Assembly: GCA_031274525.1 (NCBI GenBank)
Contig: JAISQA010000028.1
Coordinates: 1 to 36,180, forward strand
DNA length: 36,180 nt
Direction: 5' to 3'
Source of the DNA: Candidatus Margulisiibacteriota bacterium
Lineage (GTDB): Bacteria > Margulisbacteria > Termititenacia > Termititenacales > Termititenacaceae
The notes beneath the pieces are model-generated. The model had not been told where the DNA came from and made no database searches. It was given only the letters and a program-made list of their open reading frames with translations. Below are positions 23,739 to 32,739 of the stretch, piece after piece. How positions within the stretch are numbered: position 1 is the stretch's first letter; the number at the start of each line of letters is the position of its first letter. Made by a program: the position numbers and the translations under genes.

Positions 23739-24133
23739 GGGGGAGTCACTGTGCCAGTTTCATCCAGCAAAGATATTTGACCGCTGAATACTTTCTCAAT
23801 CTTGTAATACTCCAGCAGGATTTTATCATCCAGTTTAATTCCTGATATAGACTTCAAGCGTAAGAACTTACTGAGATACTTAGCATAGTCATAAAATTTC
23901 TGTAAGTCTTTATCGAATAATCTGACCACCTGAATAACAAAGGCATACATTCTGATAAAATTATTCAGGGCTTTGCGGATGGTTTCCTGCTCTTCTTCTT
24001 TCCTGGCATTGAACCGATCTACGGCAGGCTTAATAATGCTGGATAACATACCCAGCACATTCTTATCTTTTTGAGCCTCTTTAGAATAATAGAGCCTGGC
24101 ATAGCTTTCTATTGAAGAATGTTCAGCACATAG
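23522..24133 (-). pseudogene. hsdR: Type I restriction HsdR C-terminal fragment
   Basis: The frame is open from 24133 to 23522. The part from about 24118 to 23545 reads like the helical C-terminal region of HsdR: SKEAQKDKNVLGMLSSIIKP, FIRMYAFVIQVVRLFDKDLQ, KFYDYAKYLSKFL, and PLSVIIEKFNERFGTEFTNV. Helicase and nuclease parts are missing. Its 5' side stops at the tRNA-like repeat and its 3' side runs into the Thg1 fragment tail to tail. It is the relic of a type I restriction system, joined to the RNA-repair cassette by a deletion. Confidence 0.75.
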
Positions 24134-24157
24134 TCACTGCTGGCTCCCCGAGTAGGA
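24118..24157. repeat. Copy 1 of a 40-nt repeat holding the tRNA-Asn 3' end
   Basis: It matches 24221-24260 with two mismatches and contains TGGCTCCCCGAGTAGGA, the last 17 nt of the tRNA. After it the sequence departs (TTACTTCGCGCG). It looks like an attachment-site duplicate left by integration at the tRNA. Confidence 0.7.
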
Positions 24158-24220
24158 TTACTTCGCGCGCTACGCGCACTCGTCGTCCAACAGTGTAGAA
24201 CAAGTTGCCTTTGCCCGAAA

Positions 24221-24260
24221 AATGTTCAGCATATAGTTACTGCTGGCTCCCCGAGTAGGA
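24221..24260. repeat. Copy 2 of the 40-nt repeat (tRNA end plus downstream)
   Basis: This copy is joined to the intact tRNA-Asn. It covers the 3' 17 nt of the tRNA and 23 nt beyond. Confidence 0.7.
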
Positions 24261-24319
24261 CTCGAACCTACGACCCAATGATTAACAGTCATTTGCTCTA
24301 CCGACTGAGCTATCGGGGA
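24244..24319 (-). tRNA. tRNA-Asn (GTT)
   Basis: The minus strand gives TCCCCGATAGCTCAGTCGGT, an anticodon loop CTGTTAA (anticodon GUU), GGTTCGAGTCC, and TCGGGGAGCCA. Acceptor, D, anticodon and T stems all pair, and CCA is encoded. It is 76 nt with CCA. Its 3' end faces the AT-rich island, the usual side for integrated elements. Confidence 0.97.
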
Positions 24320-24472
24320 ATTAGCAATGCCTCACATTTTCAATTTTACATTGTAATTGTCCGGCTGGCAAATACCGCCGGTTTTACCCCTGCCCGCCCA
24401 AAACCGCGCCGGTATTCGCTCCGGGCGTTCCTGATCAGCGGTAAAATCCGCACCGCGGTCTGCGGTGTCCGG
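24320..24472. other. GC-rich gap with hairpins
   Basis: A strong hairpin (AATACCGCCGGTTTT against AAAACCGCGCCGGTATT) lies at 24371-24416, and CACCGC/GCGGTG pairs near 24452. There is no clear T-run. They may end the transcript of the secreted-protein gene. A short GGCAAATACCGGC-type stem also occurs near 7212-7230. Confidence 0.35.
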
Positions 24473-25015
24473 CTAAAAACCCCGCTCCGGCCGCCAGCCC
24501 GGCTCCCGGTCTTTGCCCCAGGGATATTTGCGCCAGCGCTTTAACACGTTCACTTTATTACCGTTCTCATCTATGTAGCTTTTGACCCAGATCCTGAAAC
24601 CGGCCGGCTTCTGCTTCAACAGGATACCGGTCAGTTTGGAGCTTTCGTCTTCATCAAAAAAAGAAAAAGTCGGCCGGGCGATCAGAATACGCCCCTCCTC
24701 CGGCAGAATGGGCTTATCCAGTTCATCATACAATTGCACCAGAAATTCGATGCTCTGCGGCGCAAAATCATGTTTAATTCTGGCTATGCGCATCGTAAAA
24801 TTATAAGGTTCATATTCGGTTCTGGCGCCCGCGCCGGCCAGGTCAAAAGCATAATCCAGCGCAATGTTCTCTATGGTCAGCGGCACAGTGTTGACATCCC
24901 ACTGGGCAATACCGTACAACTCATCGCCCCAAAGCGGCATCATCACAAACCGTTCAGCGCGCAATACGCCGGTCAAAAACAGCACGCTCCAAAACAAAAG
25001 CAGAATTTTACGCAT
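24473..25015 (-). CDS. Secreted protein of unknown function
   Basis: The 180-residue product has a signal peptide (MRKILLLFWSVLFLTGVLRA, then ER). The mature part has alternating strands (FVMMPLWGDELYGIAQWDVN, VPLTIENIALDYAFDLAG) and a tail rich in Lys, Trp and Pro (RWRKYPWGKDREPGWRPERG). I do not recognise the family. I start at 25015 because AGGAGGTG lies 6 nt upstream, the same leader style as the pilin gene. TGTTATAAT just upstream gives a promoter. Its genomic place next to tRNA-Asn and a ZIP transporter gives no clear role. Confidence 0.65.
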   Translation of the reverse strand: MRKILLLFWSVLFLTGVLRAERFVMMPLWGDELYGIAQWDVNTVPLTIENIALDYAFDLAGAGARTEYEPYNFTMRIARIKHDFAPQSIEFLVQLYDELDKPILPEEGRILIARPTFSFFDEDESSKLTGILLKQKPAGFRIWVKSYIDENGNKVNVLKRWRKYPWGKDREPGWRPERGF

Positions 25016-25140
25016 AAAGCACCTCCTCAGTACTATATTATAACAGGCCGCCCTGCTATTTTGGGTTATCGGCAAGAAGCCGCGGCCCCAAAACAATTAA
25101 GGCCGTAAACGCGGCCTGGCCCGCGTCTCCGGCTAAATTA

Positions 25141-25932
25141 TCAGCCCAGAGCCACATCCAGAATCATCATTATTAAAAAACCGCCCATCACCGCCAGCGT
25201 GCCCAGATTGGAATGTTCGCCTAAATGCGCTTCCGGGATCAATTCCTCCACGACCACATACAGCATCGCCCCCGCCGCAAAAGCCAGCAGCCACGGCATA
25301 TAGGGTGCGAGCAAGTCGGCCACCGACACCACCAGCAGGCCGAATACCGGCTCGACAAAGCCCGACAGGCAGCCCAGCAAAAAAGACTTTCCGGCCCGCA
25401 GTCCTTCCTGACGCAGCGGCAGAGCAACGGCGGCGCCTTCCGGAAAATTCTGGATGCCGATGCCCAGAGCCAGCGCCAGCGCGGACAGGTACAAAGCCGG
25501 TTCCCCGCCGTGCTGCGCCGCCAGCGCAAAAGCCAGCCCGACCGCCATGCCTTCCGGGATATTATGCAGGGTCACCGCAGAGACCAGCAAAGTCGTCCGC
25601 TTCAGCGCAGCCGGCACGCCCTCGCGCACGCCGGTGAAAGCGTGCAGATGCGGGATAAATTTATCCAGACCGTACAAAAAAAGCACGCCGAGGAACAAAC
25701 CGCCGGCGGCGGGCAGCCAGCTGATCTGTCCGGCCGCGGCTGTCTCTTCGATCGCCGGCAGCAGCAGGCCGAAAACCGCGGCGGCGATCATCACCCCGGC
25801 CGCAAAACCCAGGAACAAAGTCTGCATCGCCCGGCTCGTCCGCTTCTGAAAAAAGAAAACCATAGCGGAACCCAGACAGGTCATCAAAAATATAAATCCG
25901 GTGCCGCCGGCCGCCCACCAAAAATCGCGCAT
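25141..25932 (-). CDS. ZIP family metal transporter (GufA/ZupT-like)
   Basis: The 263-residue membrane protein has eight hydrophobic helices. The metal-path motifs VTLHNIPEGMAVGLA and GIQNFPEGAAVALPL in helices IV and V are typical of the GufA/ZupT group, and VVEELIPEAH closes helix VII. HLHAFTG stands in the loop before helix IV. It imports Zn2+ or related ions. GGGAG precedes the ATG by about 8 nt. It differs from the ZIP at 7270, which has the HNFLDG/HEIPQE type. Confidence 0.93.
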   Translation of the reverse strand: MRDFWWAAGGTGFIFLMTCLGSAMVFFFQKRTSRAMQTLFLGFAAGVMIAAAVFGLLLPAIEETAAAGQISWLPAAGGLFLGVLFLYGLDKFIPHLHAFTGVREGVPAALKRTTLLVSAVTLHNIPEGMAVGLAFALAAQHGGEPALYLSALALALGIGIQNFPEGAAVALPLRQEGLRAGKSFLLGCLSGFVEPVFGLLVVSVADLLAPYMPWLLAFAAGAMLYVVVEELIPEAHLGEHSNLGTLAVMGGFLIMMILDVALG

Positions 25933-26061
25933 AAATATTCTCCCGGACAGGTATTATACGCCGTTAAAACAGGCCGCGAAAGCCGCGCTGGTCGGCAGGA
26001 AAAAGCAAATAGCCGGCTGTAAATTCTATAAATCCGGCAATCCAAAAATTCTCGAAAGATG

Positions 26062-26067
26062 TATAAT
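26062..26067 (+). promoter_or_regulatory. Consensus -10 placed for a leaderless start
   Basis: TGTATAAT is followed by 6 nt and the ATG at 26074. This also argues for 26074 over the track start at 26059, which lies upstream of the -10. Confidence 0.6.
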
Positions 26068-26073
26068 CCTGTA

Positions 26074-26961
26074 ATGCAAAAGATTAGTTATCTCTGTCTG
26101 CTGGCCCTGTTCCTCTATGCCTGCGGCGTGGCGACCAGAGACACCGGCAGCGGCGCCGCGCAGGAACAGGCTCTCTGGGTTTTCACGGACAAAGGCTTGA
26201 GCGAAGGCCGTATTTCCAGCTGGACCAGAAATATCGGCCAATCCGCCCAAACTTTCCGCGGTTTGCCGCAGGACGCGCTGCGCAATGGACAGGGCTTATT
26301 TCTGGCCACGGACGCCGGGCTGTATGTCTCCACCGACAATGCCCGCGCTTTCAGCCTGCTCCTCACCGGCAATATCGCCAGTCTGGCCGCCGATCAAGAG
26401 CTGGTCTGGGCCGCCACGGAGCGGGGCTGTTTTGTTTCCACGGCCAACTGGCAGTTTGAATTGATCACTTCCGCGGACAGTTACCAAAAAATCATTTATC
26501 ACAACGACCGCCTTTATATTCTGGGCGGCGGCAGTCTGCAGGTCAGCACAGCTAACGGCTGGAGCGCCGCGGCTTATGTGAGCGGCAATATTCAGGATTT
26601 TAACTTTATCGCCAACCAGTTGTTTGTGCTGACCGGGGCAGGGCTGGTCACAGGCAGCGCGCCGCTGGAAATCCCGCTCAATCAGCCGGAGCGGCTATAT
26701 GTTTCGGGCAAACAGCTCTGGCTGGCCGGAGCAAAAGCGCTGGCCAAATCCACGGATAATGGCGCAACCTGGGCCGTCTATGACACCAATGTTAATTACG
26801 GCGGGGAAAAAGTCCGCGACCTGCTGGTTAATGGCTTGAATATTTATGCCGCCGCGGAAAACGGCCTCTGGTATTCACTCAACGGCGGCGAGAGCTGGAA
26901 AGTCCTGCGCAAACAGAACGGACTGCTCAGCAATTACACGGTGAAAACCCTGCTGCGCTAA
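26074..26961 (+). CDS. Lipoprotein with BNR/Ycf48-like repeats
   Basis: The 295-residue product starts MQKISYLCLLALFLYACGVA, a signal with lipobox LYAC. The rest is a propeller-like series of units, with GLFLATDAGLYVSTDNARAF, LVWAATERGCFVSTANW, AKSTDNGATWAVYD and GLWYSLNGGESWKVL, the last two matching the BNR Asp-box (SxDxGxTW). Such proteins bind glycans or help assemble complexes; the exact role is unknown. It would sit on a membrane facing the periplasm or outside. It converges on the RND gene. Confidence 0.75.
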   Translation: MQKISYLCLLALFLYACGVATRDTGSGAAQEQALWVFTDKGLSEGRISSWTRNIGQSAQTFRGLPQDALRNGQGLFLATDAGLYVSTDNARAFSLLLTGNIASLAADQELVWAATERGCFVSTANWQFELITSADSYQKIIYHNDRLYILGGGSLQVSTANGWSAAAYVSGNIQDFNFIANQLFVLTGAGLVTGSAPLEIPLNQPERLYVSGKQLWLAGAKALAKSTDNGATWAVYDTNVNYGGEKVRDLLVNGLNIYAAAENGLWYSLNGGESWKVLRKQNGLLSNYTVKTLLR

Positions 26962-26983
26962 TGGCCTTGCGCGCCAGCGCCGT

Positions 26984-29900
26984 TTATCCTTTTAAATCCT
27001 GCAGCAGCTTCTTTTGCCGGGCGCGTTTTCTCCGCCATTCGTCCCAGGTGTAATAAACCACCGGCACGATTATCAGCGTCAGTATCGTCGAGATTATCAG
27101 GCCGAAAAATATCACCGAAGCCATCGGCCGGAACATCATTGCGCCGGAATCGGAAAAATCCAGCCGCAGTTTCTTGAAATTGACGCCGATGCCAAACAGC
27201 AGCGGAAATAAGCCCAGCGCGGTCGTAAACGCGGTCAACAGCACCGGACGCAGCCGGACTTTGCAGGCCTCGATAATTGTCTGCTTGCGGTCTTCCGGAG
27301 TTTCGCCGCTGTCGGCGCCCTCGCGCTGCTTGAGCTGGACAAAATCCAGCAGCACAATGCCGTTATTGACCACAATGCCGGCCAGCGAGATCATGCCGAC
27401 CATCGCCAGCATGCCAAAAGGCTGATTGGTCACTTTCAGGCCGAAGACCATGCCGATAATCGAAAGCGCCACGGTAAGCATAATGATTATCGGCACATAA
27501 AAACAGTTAAACTGTGCCACCAGCACAATAACCACCAGCAGCAGGGCAATTTGCAGGGCTTTGCCTAAGAAACTAAAACTTTCCATCATCTCTTCCTGCT
27601 CGCCGGTATAGCGCACAACATAGCCGGGCGGCATTTGCATCTGGCCGATCTGCTGCTGAATATTTTGCATCGCCACGGCAGGCAGCGTCCCGGCCTCGGT
27701 CGCGGCCGTTACTTTCAGCACCCGGCTGTAATCCTCGCGCCGCACCGAATCCAAACCGGCGGACAGGTTAATCTTCGCCACTTTGGCCAGCGGCACGTGA
27801 TCGCCGGAGCTGGAAAGCAGGGTTAGATTGCGCAGGGTCTGGGTTGAAAGTTTTTCGCTCTCATCCAGTTTCACAACTATATCGTACTCGTCGTCGCCTT
27901 CGCGGTACTTGGCGGCAGTCGCGCCGTAAAAAGCCGTCCGCACTTCCATCGCCACCTGCGCCGGCGAAAAACCGTAGAGCGAGGCCTTGGTGCGGTCAAT
28001 AATGACGTGTATTTCCGGGCGTCCGGTCGAGAGATTATCCTTGATATTCACCACGCCGGGCGTGCCGCGCATTATGGATTTGATCTCATCGCCCAATCTG
28101 TCCAAAACCGTAAAATCATCGCCGGCCACGACTATGGAGATCTGCTCGCCCGTCTGCGGACCGTTAGCTTCGGTACTCACCACAATTTCCGCGCCGGGAA
28201 ATATGTCCACCTGCCGGCGTATATCATCAACGATCTGCAAGGGAGATATCGACAGCTGCCGCCGCTCTTTAAATTTGACCGACAGCCGGGCTACCGTCGC
28301 GTCGTCCGATCCGCTGCCGCCCATGCCGGAGCCTTTATTGCCGACATTGGCCACAAAACGGTCAATATTTTTAAGATTCTCGGCGGCCTGCAAAATGTTT
28401 TCCATTTTGGCGACTAATTCATTGGTCGTCTCGATATTCGTGCCGGGCGGCATTTGAATATCGATCACAAATCCATCCGGTTCAGTCACCGGAAACATTT
28501 CTTTGGGCATGGTGAACAAAAGAAATATGCTGGCCACAAACACCACTGCGGTCAGGCCGATAACTTTGCGGCGGTTGCTCATCGACCAGCGCAGACAGCG
28601 CTCATAAAAACCGTTCTTAAATTTTTCCAGCCAGTTATCCACGCGGTGCGGGATACTCAATTTTCCGGCCTCAGCGGCGCCTTCCTCCTCATGGCTGCGC
28701 AGAAAAGTCTGGCTGATGACCGGATTAAAAATGATCGCTGCGACAAAAGAGGCAAGCAGCCCCACCACCATGGTTACCGGCAGATAATGCAGCATATCCC
28801 CCACCATGCCCGGCCAGAAAGCCATAGGCAGATAGGCAGAAACCGTCGTCAAAGTAGAAGTCAAAACCGGCACCAGCACTTCCGCCGCGCCCTCCACCGT
28901 GGCAGTCCAGCGGTCTTTGCCGGCATTGAGCAGGCGGTAGATATTTTCCACGACCACGATAGCATTATCCACCAGCATGCCCAGCAGGATAGTCAAACTA
29001 ATCAAAACCACAAAGTTCAGCGTAAAGCCCAGCAGGCTGATCACGATAAAAGTCATCAGCATGGCCAGCGGAATAACCGTGGCGACGATCGCCGAATTAC
29101 GAAAACCCATAAAGAAATAAAGCACCACCACCACCAGGATCACGCTCAAAATCAAAGTATTTTCCATATTATCGACCTGCGACTCGATCATATCCGAAAG
29201 ATCATCGACAAGTTCAATCTGCGTGCCTTTGGGCAGACCTGGTTCGGCGTCTTTAATTATTTTCTTGACCTCATTAGCGACATTGATAATATTCGCGCCG
29301 GAACGTTTCTGCACGGTCAGCGTTACGGAATCTTTTTGGCCGGTGCGGGACATAGAGGTCTGTTTGCGGTTGGTGTCGCGCACATCGGCCACGTCCTTGA
29401 GCAGAATAGTCTGTCCGCCGAAAGTGCCCAGCACGGTATTACGGATATCCTCGACCGAATTGAATTCATTGGGTATGCGCAGCAGATAAGAACGAGTGCC
29501 AATGTCCAGCAGTCCGCCGGGTATATTGATATTGGCTGATTTGACCGCCTGCGAAAACTGATCGTAAGAAAAATTATAAGCCTTCAGCCGCGCCGGGTTG
29601 ACCACCACCTGTATCTCGCGGGTGTAGCCGCCGATCACGGTGACACTGGTCACGCCGTTTATACTCTCAAATTCATCTTTGAAATTATCGGCGATTTTTT
29701 TCAACCTGTTCAGGCCGTAATCGCCGGACAGCGAAATGGTCATGATCGGGAAATCATCAAAGCTGATCTCCGAGACTTCCGGCTCTTCGACATCTGCCGG
29801 CAATTCGCCGCGCGCCGCAGCTACTTTATCGCGGACTTTTTGCAAAGCGCTCTCGATCTCCACATCTGGATTAAACTCAATAAAAATTGCCGAATAAGAC

Positions 29901-30160
29901 TCGGCGGAAGTGCTTTGCAGCCGCTTAATGCCGCTGACGCCTTTGATCTTGTTTTCCAGCGGCCGGGTGACCAGACTTTCCATATCCTCCGGCGACACGC
30001 CCTGATAGACCGTCAGCACCAGCATATAGGGTATCTCCACCTGCGGAAAACTTTCGCGCGGCAGGTTGACATAAGCTGACCAGCCGGTCAAAAGGATGCC
30101 GATAAAAGCCAGCACCACCAGGCTCTTGTAATGCAGGAAAAATTCCACAAAACGTTTCAT
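26984..30160 (-). CDS. RND efflux pump, HAE1/AcrB type
   Basis: The 1058-residue inner-membrane pump has the 12-helix, two-large-loop layout of the family. It shows VNLPRESFPQVEIPYMLVLT at the start, ILLGMLVDNAIVVVENIYRL in helix 4 (one proton-relay Asp; the second is Asn, common in HAE1 relatives), and AGIVVNNGIVLLDF in helix 10. It exports drugs, dyes or other toxic compounds using proton flow. GAGGGG lies 6 nt before the ATG. It follows the adaptor gene by 33 bp and works with the TolC gene upstream. Confidence 0.95.
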   Translation of the reverse strand: MKRFVEFFLHYKSLVVLAFIGILLTGWSAYVNLPRESFPQVEIPYMLVLTVYQGVSPEDMESLVTRPLENKIKGVSGIKRLQSTSAESYSAIFIEFNPDVEIESALQKVRDKVAAARGELPADVEEPEVSEISFDDFPIMTISLSGDYGLNRLKKIADNFKDEFESINGVTSVTVIGGYTREIQVVVNPARLKAYNFSYDQFSQAVKSANINIPGGLLDIGTRSYLLRIPNEFNSVEDIRNTVLGTFGGQTILLKDVADVRDTNRKQTSMSRTGQKDSVTLTVQKRSGANIINVANEVKKIIKDAEPGLPKGTQIELVDDLSDMIESQVDNMENTLILSVILVVVVLYFFMGFRNSAIVATVIPLAMLMTFIVISLLGFTLNFVVLISLTILLGMLVDNAIVVVENIYRLLNAGKDRWTATVEGAAEVLVPVLTSTLTTVSAYLPMAFWPGMVGDMLHYLPVTMVVGLLASFVAAIIFNPVISQTFLRSHEEEGAAEAGKLSIPHRVDNWLEKFKNGFYERCLRWSMSNRRKVIGLTAVVFVASIFLLFTMPKEMFPVTEPDGFVIDIQMPPGTNIETTNELVAKMENILQAAENLKNIDRFVANVGNKGSGMGGSGSDDATVARLSVKFKERRQLSISPLQIVDDIRRQVDIFPGAEIVVSTEANGPQTGEQISIVVAGDDFTVLDRLGDEIKSIMRGTPGVVNIKDNLSTGRPEIHVIIDRTKASLYGFSPAQVAMEVRTAFYGATAAKYREGDDEYDIVVKLDESEKLSTQTLRNLTLLSSSGDHVPLAKVAKINLSAGLDSVRREDYSRVLKVTAATEAGTLPAVAMQNIQQQIGQMQMPPGYVVRYTGEQEEMMESFSFLGKALQIALLLVVIVLVAQFNCFYVPIIIMLTVALSIIGMVFGLKVTNQPFGMLAMVGMISLAGIVVNNGIVLLDFVQLKQREGADSGETPEDRKQTIIEACKVRLRPVLLTAFTTALGLFPLLFGIGVNFKKLRLDFSDSGAMMFRPMASVIFFGLIISTILTLIIVPVVYYTWDEWRRKRARQKKLLQDLKG

Positions 30161-30193
30161 AATTTACCCCTCGTTAATAAGCCGCGCCGCGCT

Positions 30194-31225
30194 TTAAGGC
30201 GCGACAATCTCCACTTCCTCGCCGTCCACCACGAAGTCCTGGCCCTGCGCCACTATCCGCTGACCGTAGGGCAGGCTGGATTGAATATATACTTGGTCGC
30301 CAAATTCGAAATTAACCGTCACCGGCGCAAAATGCACAATATTGCCGGTGGTGACCGCGTACAGTCCTCTTGTCTCGCCGCGCAGTACCAGACTGTCCAG
30401 CGGCACAACTTTGGCACGCTCATAACGCTCCAGCGTCAGGCTGGCCCGGCCGAACATACCGGGCTTGATCAAGCCCTGAGTGTTATCGATCTCGATGCGC
30501 ACTGGATAAGTGCCGCTCCGGTCGTCCGCCAGCGAGCCGACTCCGATCACTTTGCCCGGCCAGAGCCGGCCGGATAGATCATCCACCCGCACCGTAGCCT
30601 TTTGACCGGTCTTAATTTTGGACACGTCCTTATCCGTTACGCCGATGCGCATGATAATTTTGCTGTAATCCGCCAGCACGATCACGGTGGAGCCTTTGGG
30701 CGCCGAGTCACCGATATCGTAATTGATAAACGACACCACGCCGTCGCGCGGCGCGGTCAGCGTGCAGTCTTCCAGATTTTTCCGGGCCACATTGTAAAGC
30801 GCCTCCGCCTGTTTGTACTGGGAGTCCGCGGACTCATACTGCTGGAGCGAAATAACTGACTCATCATACAGGGCTTTCTGCCGCTGCAGCGAGGTCCGGG
30901 CCTGTTCATAAGCCGCCTCGGCCTGACGATACTGCGCCGCGTTGACCTCGGACTCCAGTCTGGCCAGTTCCTGTCCTTTGCGCACGGTCTGGCCCAGCTC
31001 CACGCTGATCGACTCGACAATACCGCCGGTATTGGTCTGAATATTCATCTTATACAGCGGCGTCAAGAGGCCCGGATACTCCTGCGTATTGACCGCCGGG
31101 GACGGCGCAAGGGCAAGCACCGCCACTTTGGTCAAACGAGGAGCAGGGGCCTCTTTGGGGCCGCCGCAGCCGAACAGCAGTAAAGCTGCTAGCAGTAATA
31201 TTAAAAATCTTTTCATAATATTCAT
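30194..31225 (-). CDS. RND periplasmic adaptor (membrane fusion) lipoprotein
   Basis: The 343-residue adaptor has a lipoprotein signal (MKRFLILLLAALLLFGCGG). The lipoyl-like half and the helical hairpin (VNAAQYRQAEAAYEQARTSL ... QQYESADSQYKQAEALYNVA) follow. The barrel and membrane-near domains close it (LTAPRDGVVSFINYDIGDSA, GQKATVRVDDLSGRLWPGKV, SLTLERYERAKVVPLDSLVL). It links the RND pump to TolC. GAGGGG is 8 nt before the ATG at 31225. A short heptamer repeat (CACTTCA) lies about 45 bp upstream. Confidence 0.93.
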   Translation of the reverse strand: MNIMKRFLILLLAALLLFGCGGPKEAPAPRLTKVAVLALAPSPAVNTQEYPGLLTPLYKMNIQTNTGGIVESISVELGQTVRKGQELARLESEVNAAQYRQAEAAYEQARTSLQRQKALYDESVISLQQYESADSQYKQAEALYNVARKNLEDCTLTAPRDGVVSFINYDIGDSAPKGSTVIVLADYSKIIMRIGVTDKDVSKIKTGQKATVRVDDLSGRLWPGKVIGVGSLADDRSGTYPVRIEIDNTQGLIKPGMFGRASLTLERYERAKVVPLDSLVLRGETRGLYAVTTGNIVHFAPVTVNFEFGDQVYIQSSLPYGQRIVAQGQDFVVDGEEVEIVAP

Positions 31226-31269
31226 ATTTATAACCCCTCTATTATTAGTTATTTACAACTCAAATGTTG

Positions 31270-31297
31270 CACTTCACACTTCACACTTCGCACTCCG
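31270..31297. repeat. Short heptamer repeat before the adaptor gene
   Basis: CACTTCA occurs twice, then CACTTCG and CACTCCG, in tandem 7-nt steps. It lies in the 147-bp gap between the tolC-like and adaptor genes. Confidence 0.55.
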
Positions 31298-31372
31298 GCT
31301 GCGCTCAGTACCCGCAGGCCACAGCCCCAAACACAACCCCACCGCCAACGGTTAACGCCGCGGCTACCTGCT

Positions 31373-32677
31373 CTATATTATTTTCTGCCCGGCCGCGTAA
31401 TTTAATCTGGCCGCGGCATACTCATAATCATACAAAGCCTTGATGAGATTGGTGGCGGAACTCTGCCGCTGGATCAAAGCGTCGTTGAGCTGCGTGCTGG
31501 TGCCGTTGCCGGACTCAAAGTTGATCTGAGCAATACGCAGGGATTCCGCGGCCAGCTGGTTTTGTTCGCGCGCGCCCAAAACAGTCTGGAGCTGCGCGCG
31601 CAGCTCATCCAGCGCGCTCTGGATCTCGATCAGGACGGCATTGCGCTGGATTTTCTCCTGCTCTGCATATTTATCCCGGTTGTTCGCTTTCTCGTGGATC
31701 TGGAACCAGTTGGCGCCGCCCGCAAAAAAGTTCCATTTGGCGCTGAGCGCCCAGGTTTCCGTGTCGCCGTCAGGGGACATCAGGGAAGCCGGGTCATATT
31801 CGCTGCTCTGTTTGGAATACACATAATAAAGCGCCGGCAGAGAGCTGCCCCAGGCATTGAGATAAGCGGCTTTGTTCAGCTCGACCGCCTCGTGGAAAGC
31901 CAGAAACGACGGCCGGAGCGCGTAAGCCTGCTCCGCCAGCTCGACCGCGTCCAAATTTTTGGTCAAAAACGTTTCGTCCACGGTCACGTTATAGGCCGCC
32001 AGCGCGGTATTCTGCGTGAGCGGCAGGCCAATCAGCGTATTCAGATTGTAACCGGCCGCGGCGGCAGCTTTGCCGGCGTTGGTCAGATTTTTCTGCGCTT
32101 CATACAGCTGAATACGCGCGTTCAAAAGCTCGCTGCGGGCGATCGTGCCGTTGTCAAACATCAGCTGAGCGTTGCGCGCGTAATGCTCTGTTTGCGCCGC
32201 CAGCTCCTGATTGAGCCGCAGCAATTCCCGGCTCATTTGCAGGTCAAAAAAAGCTTTTTTGACGGAAAGCACAAATTGTTCTTTGCTGTCCGCGTAAGTG
32301 TAATCCGCCAGTCTGCCGGACGACAGGGAAGCCTTGAGCGCCGCCAGACCATTGACGCTGAATAATAATTGCTGGGCGGACAGCTCTTTGATTTTGGTTC
32401 TGGTCTCATCCCCGCCCATGCCCAGTGCTACCATTTCCGGGCTGGACGGAGATTTACGCGTGGATTCCGTATAGCTGTAATTGAGCTGCGGCAGCACCTC
32501 GCCGTAACCCGCGAAAGACTGAGCGCGGCTGATCTCTTTGTCCTTATATATGACCCTGTACTGCGGGCTGTGCTGCAACGCGTAATCAATGGCGTTTTCC
32601 AGCGTAAACGTTTCGGCGCTTAAAACCAGACTGCCCAGCGCCAGCCAGCCAATTATTAGTTTATATTTATTTTGCAT
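31373..32677 (-). CDS. TolC-type outer-membrane efflux protein
   Basis: The 434-residue product has a signal peptide (LIIGWLALGSLVLSAETF). Two OEP repeats follow, with FTLENAIDYALQHSPQYRVI, YGEVLPQLNYSYTES, ELLNARIQLYEAQKNLTNAG and NYAAGQKII at the end. It forms the outer-membrane channel of the pump. I start at ATG 32677 because GGGGAAG lies just upstream. It comes after tetR and before the adaptor in one direction, so the four genes form one drug-efflux locus. Confidence 0.92.
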   Translation of the reverse strand: MQNKYKLIIGWLALGSLVLSAETFTLENAIDYALQHSPQYRVIYKDKEISRAQSFAGYGEVLPQLNYSYTESTRKSPSSPEMVALGMGGDETRTKIKELSAQQLLFSVNGLAALKASLSSGRLADYTYADSKEQFVLSVKKAFFDLQMSRELLRLNQELAAQTEHYARNAQLMFDNGTIARSELLNARIQLYEAQKNLTNAGKAAAAAGYNLNTLIGLPLTQNTALAAYNVTVDETFLTKNLDAVELAEQAYALRPSFLAFHEAVELNKAAYLNAWGSSLPALYYVYSKQSSEYDPASLMSPDGDTETWALSAKWNFFAGGANWFQIHEKANNRDKYAEQEKIQRNAVLIEIQSALDELRAQLQTVLGAREQNQLAAESLRIAQINFESGNGTSTQLNDALIQRQSSATNLIKALYDYEYAAARLNYAAGQKII

Positions 32678-32739
32678 CTTCTTCCCCAAACAGGCATACA
32701 TTCAATAATGCAGCCAGTGTAAAATTAAGCCTTTTTTAT

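Noticed and set aside
24134-24243. Second tRNA gene next to tRNA-Asn
   Set aside because: Only the last 17 nt of the tRNA are repeated; anticodon, D arm and 5' acceptor are missing.
28454-29539. 361-codon plus-strand ORF inside the RND pump gene
   Set aside because: It is the antisense shadow of a clear 1058-residue RND protein; its His/Gln-rich composition is typical of such shadows.
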